Origin: Pandoraea communis
Lineage (GTDB): Bacteria > Pseudomonadota > Gammaproteobacteria > Burkholderiales > Burkholderiaceae
Direction: 5' to 3'
Assembly: GCF_902459745.1 (NCBI RefSeq)
Contig: NZ_CABPSJ010000001.1
Span: 558,001-622,000 of the forward strand
Length of the DNA: 64,000 nt
In this document: one piece after another, positions 8,935 through 18,393 of the stretch
Numbering within the stretch: position 1 is the stretch's first letter
Layout of the letters: the number at the start of each line of letters is the position of its first letter
Notes under the pieces: generated by a model
Told to the model about the DNA's origin: nothing
Database searches by the model: none
Seen by the model: only the letters and a program-made list of their open reading frames with translations
Made by a program: the position numbers and the translations under genes

Positions 8935-9199
8935 TGTCGTTTTCGGGGCCTGCGCGCCTGCGCAAGCCCCTGATGGGCGGTTTCTCTCGCCCGCCGCTTG
9001 AAATCTCCCCCGAAATCCCGTTTCGCTATCGGAATACTCCTGAGTTCCGGCGGGTATTTCCTGCCTATCGCTGCCGCGATTCCGAAAACGCCCCCACTCC
9101 CCGTATTTCGTCCGATAAGACGTTGCGCCGCACGCCGTCTGGCGACGAACATCGACGCATGCGATGCATATCGCGATGTTCGGGGAACGAGGAGGAATC

Positions 9200-10744
9200 A
9201 TGTCATTGGCAGTTGTCAGCAGCCGGGCGATCACCGGAATGGCGGCACGCGCCGTCACCGTAGAGGTGCATCTGGCCAACGGGCTGCCGGGTCTGTCGCT
9301 GGTCGGCCTGCCCGACACCGAGGTCAAGGAAAGCCGTGAGCGTGTGCGCTCGGCATTGCAGAACTGCCGGTTCGAATTCCCCGCGCGACGCATTACCATC
9401 AATCTGGCGCCGGCGGATTTGCCGAAGGCGTCCGGCTGCTTCGATCTGCCCATTGCGCTCGGCATTCTGGCGGCCAGCGGTCAGTTGCCCGAGGCTGGGC
9501 TGCGCACGCACGAGTTCGCGGGGGAGTTGTCACTCACGGGCGAGTTGCGCGCCGTACGTGGCGGCCTGGCCATGGCCAGCGCCATTGCGGCCGAGCCTTC
9601 GGCGCGCGCGCTGGTACTGCCCGCAGGCAGCGCGCAGGAAGCGGCGCTGGTCGAAGACGCCACGGTCTACGGCGCGCGTACGTTGCTCGACGTTTGCGCG
9701 CATCTCGCGGCGCCTGAGGTGGCGACACCGCTACCGCGAGCCGTTGTCCCGAGCGGGCTCGCAGTGCCGGCAATCTGCGGCAGCGCCGCCGCAGGCCTCG
9801 CCGACACCCCCGACATGGGGGATGTCAAAGGACAGGCGCACGCCAAACGCGCACTGGAAGTCGCGGCAGCAGGCGGGCATCACATTCTGTTCTACGGACC
9901 ACCGGGTACGGGCAAGTCGATGCTGGCGACACGGCTGGCAGGGCTGCTCCCGGCGTTGAGCAAGGCGCAAGCCGTGGAGGCTGCTACGCTGGCCAGTCTG
10001 AGTGCGCAGGGCTTCGACATGCGGCACTGGGGACGACGGCCGTTTCGCGCGCCGCATCACACAGCGTCGTCAGCAGCGCTGGTGGGCGGCGGCAGCGCCC
10101 CGCGCCCCGGCGAAATCAGTCTCGCGCATCGGGGGGTGCTCTTCCTTGACGAATTGCCCGAATTCCAGCGGCGCGTGCTCGAAGTTCTGCGCGAACCGCT
10201 GGAACTGGGCCATGTGACGATCTCACGCGCGGGCGGCCATGCCACCTTCCCCGCCGCCTTTCAACTTGTGGCCGCCATGAACCCGTGCCCATGCGGCGAT
10301 ATGGGGCATCCGTCGCGAAGTTGCCGTTGTACCAGTGAAGCCGTTGCGCGATATCGCGGCCGTCTCTCGGGTCCGCTGCTCGACCGCATCGACCTGCATG
10401 TGGAAGTGCCTGCGCTGAGCGCCGAGACATTCGCCGCACCGGCCAGCGGCGAGCGCAGTGAGATCGTGGCGGAACGCGTCAGGCAGGCGCAGGCGTGTCA
10501 GCTATCGCGTCAGGGGCAGTTGAATTGCCGCTTGTCGGGCCGCGCGCTGGAAATGCAATGCGCACTGCGCCCAGATGCTCAGGACGTTCTGCACCGGGCG
10601 GTGACGCAACACCATTGGTCGGCACGCACCTATCATCGTGTGCTGCGCGTAGCGCGCACGGTTGCCGATCTCGCAGGCAGTGAAGGAATTGACGCTCACC
10701 ACGTCGGGGAGGCGGCGCAGTATCGCGAAGCACCGTCATCGTAA
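9200..10744 (+). CDS. comM: ComM/YifB family AAA+ ATPase (Mg-chelatase-like)
   Basis: This 514-residue ATPase belongs to the YifB/ComM family. In naturally competent bacteria ComM is a hexameric helicase that promotes branch migration during recombination of incoming DNA. The N-terminal domain carries VEVHLANGLPGLSLVGLPD. Walker A (GPPGTGKS) is near residue 233 and Walker B (LFLDELPEF) near 314. A Cys-rich MNPCPCGDMGHPSRSC segment is near 360, and the SGPLLDRIDLHVEV segment near 390. The ATG at 9200 was preferred over one 12 codons upstream because it follows a strong GAGGAGGAATC ribosome-binding site. Confidence 0.93.
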   Translation: MSLAVVSSRAITGMAARAVTVEVHLANGLPGLSLVGLPDTEVKESRERVRSALQNCRFEFPARRITINLAPADLPKASGCFDLPIALGILAASGQLPEAGLRTHEFAGELSLTGELRAVRGGLAMASAIAAEPSARALVLPAGSAQEAALVEDATVYGARTLLDVCAHLAAPEVATPLPRAVVPSGLAVPAICGSAAAGLADTPDMGDVKGQAHAKRALEVAAAGGHHILFYGPPGTGKSMLATRLAGLLPALSKAQAVEAATLASLSAQGFDMRHWGRRPFRAPHHTASSAALVGGGSAPRPGEISLAHRGVLFLDELPEFQRRVLEVLREPLELGHVTISRAGGHATFPAAFQLVAAMNPCPCGDMGHPSRSCRCTSEAVARYRGRLSGPLLDRIDLHVEVPALSAETFAAPASGERSEIVAERVRQAQACQLSRQGQLNCRLSGRALEMQCALRPDAQDVLHRAVTQHHWSARTYHRVLRVARTVADLAGSEGIDAHHVGEAAQYREAPSS

Positions 10745-10749
10745 CGGCA

Positions 10750-11289
10750 TTACTCCAGCGTGAAGGAGTCCAGAAACTGATCGACTTGTTCCTGCGTGGG
10801 CGCTTTGGTCGAGAGCACGACGACCTGATAGACGTGGTTACCGCGTCCGACGAATCGGGCCGCGACGTAACGCTCGGTCTTGTCGCTGGCCAAGCCTCGT
10901 GCGGAGACAGCCAGCCCCGGAATCGCAGGCGCGTCGCCCGCTTGACGCACCATCACCTGCACAGGCGCGGCGGCACCCTCGTTCACGTTGGCGAGCAACC
11001 CATGCTGCAACTCGGCCAGGACAGTCTGACGCAGTGTCGCATCGTCGCTCGGAAGGGTCACAACGCCAACGGCAAAAAGAGCGGCATCGACCCGCGCGGC
11101 TTGCATGCGCATCGGCAGCGGCCCCGAAGCGAACTTCACTTCGCGGGCATCCTGAGTCGGTTTCGTGGGATAGGTCACCGCATACGCGCCGCCCTTGTCG
11201 TGCACCTCACGCCAATCGTAGCGAGGGGAACAAGCGACCAGTACCATCGTCGCAGCAAGCATGATGCAAACATGGACAGCACGATTCAT
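10750..11289 (-). CDS. uncharacterised lipoprotein
   Basis: This 179-residue protein has a lipoprotein signal: a hydrophobic N-terminus and the lipobox LVAC, with Cys20 as the expected lipidated residue. The mature part begins SPRYDWREVHDKGGAYAVTYPTKP (only partly diagnostic: DWREVHDKGGAY) and resembles small periplasm-facing proteins of unknown role. It converges on comM (5 nt apart) and is divergent from the thioredoxin-like gene at 11397. I cannot assign a function. Confidence 0.7.
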   Translation of the reverse strand: MNRAVHVCIMLAATMVLVACSPRYDWREVHDKGGAYAVTYPTKPTQDAREVKFASGPLPMRMQAARVDAALFAVGVVTLPSDDATLRQTVLAELQHGLLANVNEGAAAPVQVMVRQAGDAPAIPGLAVSARGLASDKTERYVAARFVGRGNHVYQVVVLSTKAPTQEQVDQFLDSFTLE

Positions 11290-11396
11290 AGGCGAGAGAG
11301 GAAGTTGGAGGAGAAGAAAACGCCCGAACGCGCATTATCCGCCATGTGTTGCGACACGAAAAACGCGTCGTCACGGTTCCCGGTATCATCGGCGGC

Positions 11397-12110
11397 ATGA
11401 AACGCGTCATTGCCCACCTGCCCCGCGAGTTGTTCACCGGAGTCTTCAAGACTCCGTACAAACGCGTGCCTGTGCGCCGGCCAGCAGAACTGCTGCGAAT
11501 CGCCATCCGGCTGGCGGCATCGCTGGCCGTGCTGACGGCGGGGCCGGCCATTGGCGCGGCGGCCGCCGCACCGGCCGGCGTCGCAGGCCCAGCCACGCCG
11601 AAACGCGAATCGGCGCAGGCAACGGGCGTCACCTATCCGCGCGAGGGTGCCGTGGCTACGGCGCCGGTCGACGGCAAGACGGCCGCAAAACAGCAGGCTG
11701 CCGTACCGGTGGCGACGGACTTCGCGACCCACGCCCGCCGCGCGGCGTCGCTCGACGTGCCGCTGGTCGCACTGGTGTCGCTGCGCGACTGCGTCTATTG
11801 CGGCCCGATCCGTCAGCGCGAACTCGCGCCGCTCGTGCGCAGCGGAAAATATGAGGTGCGCGAGATCGGTCTGGACAGCAGCGCTACCGTGCGCGACTTC
11901 GACGGCTCGACGACAACCGGTGTCGCGTGGGCACGCGCGCATGGCGTCAAGGTGTCGCCGACGGTTTTGTTCCTCGATACACGCGGACGCCCCGTGGCCG
12001 ACCCTTTGATTGGCGCTGGGCTGCCTGACTTTTACGGTGCGTATCTCGACGACGCCATCGCCCGCGGACGCGAGCGTATGCACACCGGGGGCGACATCAC
12101 GACGCGCTGA
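11397..12110 (+). CDS. thioredoxin-fold protein with CxxC motif
   Basis: This 237-residue protein has an Ala-rich hydrophobic segment near residues 30-60, then a thioredoxin-like domain with the redox motif CVYC (in SLRDCVYCGPIRQ) and the cis-proline region KVSPTVLFLD. The hydrophobic segment suggests periplasmic export or membrane anchoring. An ATG 17 codons upstream is also in frame; the start at 11397 was chosen as more compact. A second thioredoxin-fold gene follows 55 nt downstream, so the pair may act in envelope thiol chemistry. The exact substrate is unknown. Confidence 0.72.
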   Translation: MKRVIAHLPRELFTGVFKTPYKRVPVRRPAELLRIAIRLAASLAVLTAGPAIGAAAAAPAGVAGPATPKRESAQATGVTYPREGAVATAPVDGKTAAKQQAAVPVATDFATHARRAASLDVPLVALVSLRDCVYCGPIRQRELAPLVRSGKYEVREIGLDSSATVRDFDGSTTTGVAWARAHGVKVSPTVLFLDTRGRPVADPLIGAGLPDFYGAYLDDAIARGRERMHTGGDITTR

Positions 12111-12165
12111 GATTCAGAGTAGAATCGACGTCACCCTACAAACCCATCACTCACACGGCTGTGTC

Positions 12166-12690
12166 ATGAGCGCGACGACCTCCCGCAAATCTCCCCTGAG
12201 CAAGATTCTCGCCGTGGCGATCATCGCCGTCGTGGCGATTGCCGCGTACTTTACGTTCGCTGGACAGAAGCGCGCGCCCGAAGCGACGTTCACGCTACTC
12301 TCCGGGCAGAAAGTCGGCACCGAACAACTCAAGGGCAAGGTCTATCTCGTCAACTTCTGGGCGACGAGCTGCACGACGTGCATGAAAGAAATGCCGACGA
12401 TGGTGCAGACGTACGAGAAGTACAAGGGCCGGGGTCTGGAATTCGTCGCGGTCGCCATGAGCTACGACCCGCCGATGTACGTGATGAACTACGCGCAGTC
12501 GCGTCAGTTGCCGTTCAAGGTGGCAATGGATTCCGACGGCAGCGTGGCCAAGCAGTACGGCAACGTGCAACTCACGCCGACGACCTTCGTCGTGGATCGT
12601 GACGGCAAGGTGCTCAAGCAGTACGTTGGCGAGCCGGAATACGCCGAACTCGACAAGCTCATCGAAAAGGCGCTGGCCAAGCAAGCCTGA
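12166..12690 (+). CDS. TlpA-like thiol-disulfide reductase
   Basis: This 174-residue protein has one N-terminal membrane anchor (about residues 12-31) and a periplasmic thioredoxin domain of the TlpA/ResA type. The redox pair Cys69 and Cys72 lies in NFWATSCTTCMKEMP, and the cis-proline segment is QLTPTTFVVDRDG. Such proteins reduce disulfides for cytochrome c maturation or other envelope proteins. It is probably co-transcribed with the thioredoxin-fold gene upstream, and a terminator follows. Confidence 0.9.
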   Translation: MSATTSRKSPLSKILAVAIIAVVAIAAYFTFAGQKRAPEATFTLLSGQKVGTEQLKGKVYLVNFWATSCTTCMKEMPTMVQTYEKYKGRGLEFVAVAMSYDPPMYVMNYAQSRQLPFKVAMDSDGSVAKQYGNVQLTPTTFVVDRDGKVLKQYVGEPEYAELDKLIEKALAKQA

Positions 12691-12726
12691 CGCCGCTTCA
12701 CCTCGCTTCACCGCATTGCATCGCAG

Positions 12727-12754
12727 GCGCCCTTCGGGGCGCTTTTGTTTTTTT
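12727..12754 (+). terminator. terminator after the TlpA-like gene
   Basis: The stem GCGCCC/GGGCGC with a TTCG loop is followed by TTTTGTTTTTTT. It lies about 36 nt after the stop codon and ends plus-strand transcription before the convergent dctD gene. Confidence 0.88.
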
Positions 12755-12782
12755 CGGCGCCGCCTCGGACACATGCAACGCT

Positions 12783-14138
12783 TCAGCGCCCGCCGTCGCC
12801 CCCTTCGCCGTGACCGCGTGTGTGCAAGCCGTAACGCTTGAGTTTTTCGTACAGCGTTGCCTTGGGCACGTGCAACGCCTCGGCAGTCGCGGCTACGTTG
12901 CCTTTGCTGTGTTCGAGGGCTTCTTGCAGCACGGCGCGCTCGAAGCGCTCCACCTGCTCCTTGAGTGGCAACGGCGCGAGCGAATCGCCCTCGGGCGCAC
13001 TCGCCACGCCCAGCACCAGGCGGTCTGCCGCGTTGCGAAGCTCGCGCACGTTGCCCGGCCAGTCGGCTTGCATCAACTCCTGGCGCATCCGGTCTGAGAC
13101 CACCGGCGCCGGACGTCCATAACGCACGGCGGAATCGAGCATGAAGTGTTCGAACAGCGGCAGGATATCTTCGCGCCGCTCGCGCAGCGGCGGCAACGCC
13201 AGCGTCACCACGTTCAGCCGGTAGTAAAGATCGCGACGGAACGTCCCTTCGCGCACGAGCGCTTCCATGTCCCCCTTCGCCGCCGCGACGACACGGCAGT
13301 CGACGCGAATCGACTGGTTCGACCCCAATCGCTCAAGCACGCCGTCCTGCAACACGCGTAGCAGTTTGACCTGCAACGCCGCCGGCATGCTCTCGATCTC
13401 GTCGAGAAACAACGTGCCACCCGACGCGTGCTCCAGCTTGCCGATACGACGCTTCGCCGCCCCGGTAAATGCCCCGACCTCGTGCCCGAACATCTCGCTT
13501 TCGAAGATCGCTTCGGGCAGCGCGCCGCAGTTCAGCGCGACGAACGGTGCATCGCGGCGACGCGACAACTCATGCAGGCTGCGCGCCACCAGTTCCTTGC
13601 CGGTACCGGTGTCGCCGTTGATGAGCACCGGGGCGTCGGTCATGGCCACGTTGGCGATGAGCGTGCGCAGCGTCTCCATCGACGGGCTGCGGCCGATGAT
13701 GCGTGAAGCGCGTCCGCCCTGCTCCGCCAGTTCGCGCCGCAACGCCTGGTTTTCCAGCATGAGCTTGCGTGTCTCGAGCGCGCGCTTGGCCGACTCGATC
13801 AGACGATCCGGTGCGAAGGGCTTCTCGATGAAGTCGTAGGCGCCGTCGCGAATCGCCTGCACGGCCATCGAAATATCGCCGTGACCGGTCACGAGAATCA
13901 CCGGCACTTCCGGCGCGTGCTGACGCAGATGCGCGAGCAATTCGAGCCCGCTCATGCCAATCAGACGAATGTCCGACACGACGATGCCGGCGAAATCCGG
14001 CGTAATACGCTCGCGTGCCGCCTCGGCGGAGGCAAGCCCGAAGGCATCGAGTCCGGCAAGTTGCAGGCTCTGCAGCGTGGCGCGCCGCACGAGTTCGTCG
14101 TCTTCGACGAAAAGGATCTGAAGGTTCTTGTACATCAT
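12783..14138 (-). CDS. dctD: C4-dicarboxylate response regulator, sigma-54 activator
   Basis: This 451-residue NtrC-type activator has a receiver domain with phospho-acceptor Asp56 (VVSDIRLIGMSG) and an AAA+ domain with Walker A GDTGTGKE. The sigma-54 contact loop is intact (GAFTGA), and LFLDEIESMP forms Walker B. A Fis-type helix-turn-helix lies near the C-terminus (NVAATAEALHVPKATLYEKL). Its start ATG overlaps the dctB stop codon in an ATGA arrangement, which fixes the start and implies coupling. With DctB it should switch on dctA when C4-dicarboxylates are present. Confidence 0.94.
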   Translation of the reverse strand: MMYKNLQILFVEDDELVRRATLQSLQLAGLDAFGLASAEAARERITPDFAGIVVSDIRLIGMSGLELLAHLRQHAPEVPVILVTGHGDISMAVQAIRDGAYDFIEKPFAPDRLIESAKRALETRKLMLENQALRRELAEQGGRASRIIGRSPSMETLRTLIANVAMTDAPVLINGDTGTGKELVARSLHELSRRRDAPFVALNCGALPEAIFESEMFGHEVGAFTGAAKRRIGKLEHASGGTLFLDEIESMPAALQVKLLRVLQDGVLERLGSNQSIRVDCRVVAAAKGDMEALVREGTFRRDLYYRLNVVTLALPPLRERREDILPLFEHFMLDSAVRYGRPAPVVSDRMRQELMQADWPGNVRELRNAADRLVLGVASAPEGDSLAPLPLKEQVERFERAVLQEALEHSKGNVAATAEALHVPKATLYEKLKRYGLHTRGHGEGGDGGR

Positions 14139-16096
14139 GCGATTGTCGTGCCAGTGCGCTGCACACGGCGCAGCGTCACGAGAAATTCTGCGCCACCGCC
14201 AGGAACGTTGCGCGCAACCAACTGGCCGCCGTTCTCCTGCGCGATGGACGATGAGATGGCGAGCCCGAGTCCCATGCCCTGACCGCCTTCCTTGGTACTG
14301 AAAAATGGCTCGAACAAACGCGGCATATGCGCCTCCGAAATGCCCGGCCCGTTGTCGCGCACATAGATGCGCACCCACAGGTCGTTGGCGTCCACATCGA
14401 TCCAGATCGACGGCGGGGCATGCTCACTCGCAGCACTCACTACGGCGTCGATGGCGTTCCCCACGAGGTTGATCAACACCTGTTCGAGGCGCAATCCTTC
14501 GCAGGCCACTTGCACGGCTTCCAGACCATCGGCGAACGTCGTTGTCACATGAATGCCCGCGAGACGTCCGCGCAGCAGCATCAACGTATTGTCGAGCGCC
14601 CGATGCACGAGCGCTTCCATGTCGCCGTGCCGCGCCCGGCCCGCAAAGAGCCGCAGTTGCCCCGTGATCTTGCCCATGCGATCGGTGAGCGATGCGATGG
14701 CTTCCAGATTCTCCTGCGCCGCCGCGTACTCACCTCGCTCGAGCAGCACGCGCGTATTGTCGGAGAAGCTGCGCAGCGCGGAGAGCGGTTGATTGAGTTC
14801 ATGCGTGATACCGGCGGCCATTTGCCCCAACGTCACGAGTTTCGAGGCCTGCACAAGTTCGCTCTGCGCCTCGCGTAACTCGTGCTCGGTACGCGAGCGC
14901 TCCTGCACTTCCGTCTGCAACCGCTCGTTCGCCGATTGCAGGTCGGCCGTACGCTCCGCCACCCGCTCGCCCAATTCCGCGTAAGCCGACTGCAATAGCT
15001 CACGGCTCTTGAGCATGTCGCGAACACGCTGACGGCGCTGGTTCCATGCCACCCCCAGCAAGCAGGTGAACGCGGCCAGACAGGCTGCGGCCACCGCCGC
15101 GATCCGTGCATTCGCGATCACCTGATCGAGTGGCGCGAAGTACATCAGCGTCCAGTCCGGCTCGCCCAGCTTGCGCTGCACCGCCAGAAAACGCCGCGTC
15201 CTGCCCGCACCGCGACCGTCGCGCACGGTCACCACTTCGCCGTCGGCGTCGAGCCGTTCGTCCTTGGTCCAGGTGAGCGGCGTGATGTTCTGGTTGTAGT
15301 ACTGACGTGTGCTGTCGAGCGCCGCCTTCACATCGGGACTCAGCGGGGTGAGCGCACGATACTGCCAGCGCGGCTCGGACGACAGGAACACCACGCCGTG
15401 ATCGTCGGCGACGACAACCGGCTCGGCGGCGTCGGCACCGGCGCGCTGAAACCACTCCAGATTCAGCTTGACCACGACCACGCCGCGAATCTGGCCGTCC
15501 ACGACAATCGGTTGAGAGACGAAGTACCCCGGCTCGCCAGAGGTCGTCCCTACGCCATAAAAGCGGCCCAGCGCGCCTTTGATCGCGTCGATGAAATACG
15601 GGCGGAAGCGGTACTCCTGTCCCACGAACGTGGCCGTCTCGCGCCAGTTGCTGGCCGCCAGCGCCAATCCGTTGGCGTCGATCACATAGGCCGCCGACGC
15701 CTTGGCGCGCTGATTCACGTCGAACAGGTAATCGTTGGCACGCTGCACGACCGCGCGATCTTCCGGGTGGAGCAGCAGATCGTGCACATACGGATGCAGC
15801 GAGAGCAGATATGGCAGGAATTCGTAACGGTCGACGGTGCTGCGCAGGCTGCCCGCGTAGCGCTCCACGCGCGCACCGGCATTCACCCGCAGGTCGGCCA
15901 CGCCGCGCTGCCAGCTCAGGGCATACGTCAACCAGCAAAACAGGACGCTCGCCAACAGCATGACGACGATCCATGACCAACGGCGCATCGGCACAGTCCT
16001 CTCGAGATCGATGGGGACTTCGTCGCGCCGGGGGCCCGCGGGCGGGGCAGCGTCACCAAGCGGTGCGCGGATCGTGTTGTCGTACAGGGTGGCCAT
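14135..16096 (-). CDS. dctB: C4-dicarboxylate sensor histidine kinase
   Basis: This 653-residue membrane kinase has a first membrane segment near residues 40-60, a periplasmic double-PAS/Cache-like sensor of about 250 residues (for example YFVSQPIVVDGQIRGVVVVK in part: PIVVDGQIRGV), and a second membrane segment near residue 340 (AACLAAFTCLLGVAW). A coiled coil and the H-box ITHELNQPLSALRSF come next, then the N-box LINLVGNAIDAV and G-box VRDNGPG. Domain order and the downstream dctD identify it as DctB. A large hairpin lies 28 nt upstream of its start. Confidence 0.94.
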   Translation of the reverse strand: MATLYDNTIRAPLGDAAPPAGPRRDEVPIDLERTVPMRRWSWIVVMLLASVLFCWLTYALSWQRGVADLRVNAGARVERYAGSLRSTVDRYEFLPYLLSLHPYVHDLLLHPEDRAVVQRANDYLFDVNQRAKASAAYVIDANGLALAASNWRETATFVGQEYRFRPYFIDAIKGALGRFYGVGTTSGEPGYFVSQPIVVDGQIRGVVVVKLNLEWFQRAGADAAEPVVVADDHGVVFLSSEPRWQYRALTPLSPDVKAALDSTRQYYNQNITPLTWTKDERLDADGEVVTVRDGRGAGRTRRFLAVQRKLGEPDWTLMYFAPLDQVIANARIAAVAAACLAAFTCLLGVAWNQRRQRVRDMLKSRELLQSAYAELGERVAERTADLQSANERLQTEVQERSRTEHELREAQSELVQASKLVTLGQMAAGITHELNQPLSALRSFSDNTRVLLERGEYAAAQENLEAIASLTDRMGKITGQLRLFAGRARHGDMEALVHRALDNTLMLLRGRLAGIHVTTTFADGLEAVQVACEGLRLEQVLINLVGNAIDAVVSAASEHAPPSIWIDVDANDLWVRIYVRDNGPGISEAHMPRLFEPFFSTKEGGQGMGLGLAISSSIAQENGGQLVARNVPGGGAEFLVTLRRVQRTGTTIA

Positions 16097-16123
16097 TGGG
16101 CACAGCGTGCGTGAACCAAAGGA

Positions 16124-16177
16124 CCACCGGGCGGCGAAGCTCAGGCGCTATTGTGCCTGTGCCGCGCCGCCCGGTGG
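16124..16177 (-). other. large nested hairpin between dctA and dctB
   Basis: Perfect 13-bp arms, CCACCGGGCGGCG and CGCCGCCCGGTGG, enclose an inner 5-bp stem (CAGGC/GCCTG). On the minus-strand transcript it falls after the dctA stop and before the dctB start. Only TCCTTTGG follows, so it is a poor intrinsic terminator. It may stabilise the dctA message or attenuate read-through into dctBD. Confidence 0.6.
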
Positions 16178-16257
16178 CGAACGTTGCGTGGACAGAGGGC
16201 CGGCGCACTCACGCGAGACAACTCACGCGCAGCACCGGGCGCCCCTGCCGCCGGCCG

Positions 16258-17544
16258 TCAGGCCAGCTCCGGCTCTCGCTTGCCGGACATGGCTTGCGCC
16301 AGCTTCTTGCGATCCAGCTCTTTTTCCCAGGCCGACACGACGATCGTGGCAACACCGTTGCCGCAGATGTTCGTCAGCGCACGGCATTCGCTCATGAAGC
16401 GGTCGATACCGAGGATCAGCACCATCCCGGCGACCGGGATCGTCGGAATCACGGCGAGCGTTGCGGCCAGCGTGATGAAGCCGGCGCCGGTCACGCCCGA
16501 GGCACCCTTCGAGGTCAGCATCGCCACGGCGAGCAGCGTGAGCTGTTGGCCCCAGGTCAGGTCGATGTTGGTCGCCTGCGCAATGAACAACACGGCCATC
16601 GTCATGTAGATGTTCGTGCCGTCGAGGTTGAACGAGTAACCGGTCGGGATCACCAGACCCACCACCGACTTCGAGCAACCGGCCTTCTCCATCTTTTCCA
16701 TCAGGTGCGGCAAGGCGGCTTCCGACGAGCTGGTACCCAGCACGATCAGCAGCTCTTCCTTGATGTAGGCGAGGAAACGGAAGATCGAGAAGCCCGTGAA
16801 CTTGGCGATCAAACCCAACACGACGATCACGAACAGGAACGACGTCAGGTAGAACGTACCCATGAGCTTGGCGAGCGGCACCAGCGAGGCGATACCGTAC
16901 TTGCCGATCGTGAAGGCCATCGCACCGAAGGCGCCCAGCGGGGCGACCTTGGTGATGATGTGCACCACGCGGAACAGCACGCCCGAGACGCTGTCGATCC
17001 AACTCGTCACCACGCGGCCGCGCTCACCGATGGCGCCCAGTGCGGCGCCGAACAGGATGGCGATCACGAGGATCTGCAGAATCTCACCCTTGGCGAACGC
17101 ATCGGTAATCGTGTTCGGAATCAGGTGCATCAGGAAGTCGACGAACGTGTCGCCGTGGGCGGCCTTCTCAGCATAGCCCGCGATCGCCTTCGGATCGAGC
17201 GCGTTGATGTCGACGTTGAACCCGGCGCCCGGCTTCAGGATGTGGGTCGCGAACAGGCCGATGATCAGCGCGAACGTCGAGACGACTTCGAAGTAGATGA
17301 GGGCCTTGCCGCCAACGCGGCCAACCTTCTTCATATCTTCCATGCCGGCGATACCGGTCACGACCGTACAGAAGATCACCGGGCCGATGATCATTTTGAT
17401 CAGCTTGATGAACGCATCGCCGAACGGCTTCATCTGAACGGCGAGTTCGGGCTTGAAATGCCCGAGCAGTACGCCGATAACGATGGCGAACAGCACCTGC
17501 ACGTACAGGATGCGGTAAAAGGGTTTTTTGGTCTGGGTTTGCAT
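16258..17544 (-). CDS. dctA: C4-dicarboxylate:cation symporter
   Basis: DctA takes up succinate, fumarate and malate across the inner membrane. At 428 residues it has exactly the length of E. coli DctA. The start [16 protein letters not shown] follows a GAGAGG ribosome-binding site, so a 16-codon upstream extension was dropped. The serine-rich re-entrant motif ([12 protein letters not shown]) and the [13 protein letters not shown] segment are both present. dctB and dctD follow. I looked for a sigma-54 promoter just upstream and found only a weak GG-N10-GC match at 17569-17583. Confidence 0.96.
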   Translation of the reverse strand: MQTQTKKPFYRILYVQVLFAIVIGVLLGHFKPELAVQMKPFGDAFIKLIKMIIGPVIFCTVVTGIAGMEDMKKVGRVGGKALIYFEVVSTFALIIGLFATHILKPGAGFNVDINALDPKAIAGYAEKAAHGDTFVDFLMHLIPNTITDAFAKGEILQILVIAILFGAALGAIGERGRVVTSWIDSVSGVLFRVVHIITKVAPLGAFGAMAFTIGKYGIASLVPLAKLMGTFYLTSFLFVIVVLGLIAKFTGFSIFRFLAYIKEELLIVLGTSSSEAALPHLMEKMEKAGCSKSVVGLVIPTGYSFNLDGTNIYMTMAVLFIAQATNIDLTWGQQLTLLAVAMLTSKGASGVTGAGFITLAATLAVIPTIPVAGMVLILGIDRFMSECRALTNICGNGVATIVVSAWEKELDRKKLAQAMSGKREPELA

Positions 17545-17588
17545 GTTGTTTCCTCTCCAGGCGGCGGGGCAAGCCACCGCCCTTGTCA

Positions 17589-18383
17589 TCAATCCGCGGT
17601 GACCCCGCGGATCTCGCTTTGCGCGAAGCGCATTTGCTCCTCCATCACCATCTGGGCCAGCGCCTTCTTCAATTCATTGAATTCGCTGCCTGCCGTGTCA
17701 CGCGGACGGGGTAGTTCGATAACCATGTCCCGCTTGACCGTGCCCGGCCGGTACGTCATGACGACGACCCGGTCGGCCAGATAGATCGACTCCTCGATGC
17801 TGTGTGTGACGAAAACGATCGTCTTTTTGAATTCCTCCCAAATGCGCAGCAACTCGTCCTGCAACGTACGGCGCGTGAGCGCATCGAGCGCACCGAACGG
17901 CTCGTCCATGAGCAGGATCGGACTGTCGAGCGCGAGCACGCGGGCAATCGCCACACGCTGACGCATACCGCCCGACAGGTCGCGCGGAAACCGGTCGCGA
18001 AACTCGCGCAGGTTCAGCTTGCCGAGCAGCAAGTCCACGCGCTCGTTGATCTCGGCGCGGCGCATTCCCTTGATTTCCAGTCCGAAGGCGATGTTCTGCG
18101 CAACCGTCATCCACGGAAACAGCGCGTACTCCTGGAACACCATGCCGCGATCCGGGCCCGGCTCGGCCGCCGCATCCGAACGGCCGTCGATACGGATGAC
18201 ACCCGAGGTCGGTTGCACGAAGCCGGCGAGCGCATTGAGCAGCGTCGACTTGCCGCAACCCGACGGACCCAGCAAACAGACGAACTCCCCGGCACCGATG
18301 TTCAGATCGATGTTCTTGAGGGCTTCGACGGTGCCCCCCGGAACGGGGAACTGCTTAGTGACGTTGTCGATTTCGATCAGCAT
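17589..18383 (-). CDS. ABC transporter ATPase, nitrate/sulfonate/taurine type
   Basis: This 264-residue ATPase energises the importer encoded upstream. Walker A is GPSGCGKST near residue 40, the signature is LSGGMRQR, and Walker B is [12 protein letters not shown]. An N-terminal extension of 10 codons was excluded because [12 protein letters not shown] has a GTGAGG ribosome-binding site. It is the last of three genes (binding protein, permease, ATPase). Similarity is to the SsuB/TauB/NrtD group, which serves varied substrates, so the substrate cannot be named from the ATPase alone. dctA follows after only 44 nt. Confidence 0.93.
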   Translation of the reverse strand: MLIEIDNVTKQFPVPGGTVEALKNIDLNIGAGEFVCLLGPSGCGKSTLLNALAGFVQPTSGVIRIDGRSDAAAEPGPDRGMVFQEYALFPWMTVAQNIAFGLEIKGMRRAEINERVDLLLGKLNLREFRDRFPRDLSGGMRQRVAIARVLALDSPILLMDEPFGALDALTRRTLQDELLRIWEEFKKTIVFVTHSIEESIYLADRVVVMTYRPGTVKRDMVIELPRPRDTAGSEFNELKKALAQMVMEEQMRFAQSEIRGVTAD

Positions 18384-18393
18384 GTCGTTCGCC

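Noticed and set aside
17569-17583. Sigma-54-like GG-N10-GC element before dctA
   Set aside because: Only the GG, GC and TTGC positions match; the rest of the -24 box does not, and the predicted transcription start is very close to the start codon. Kept as a weak remark only.
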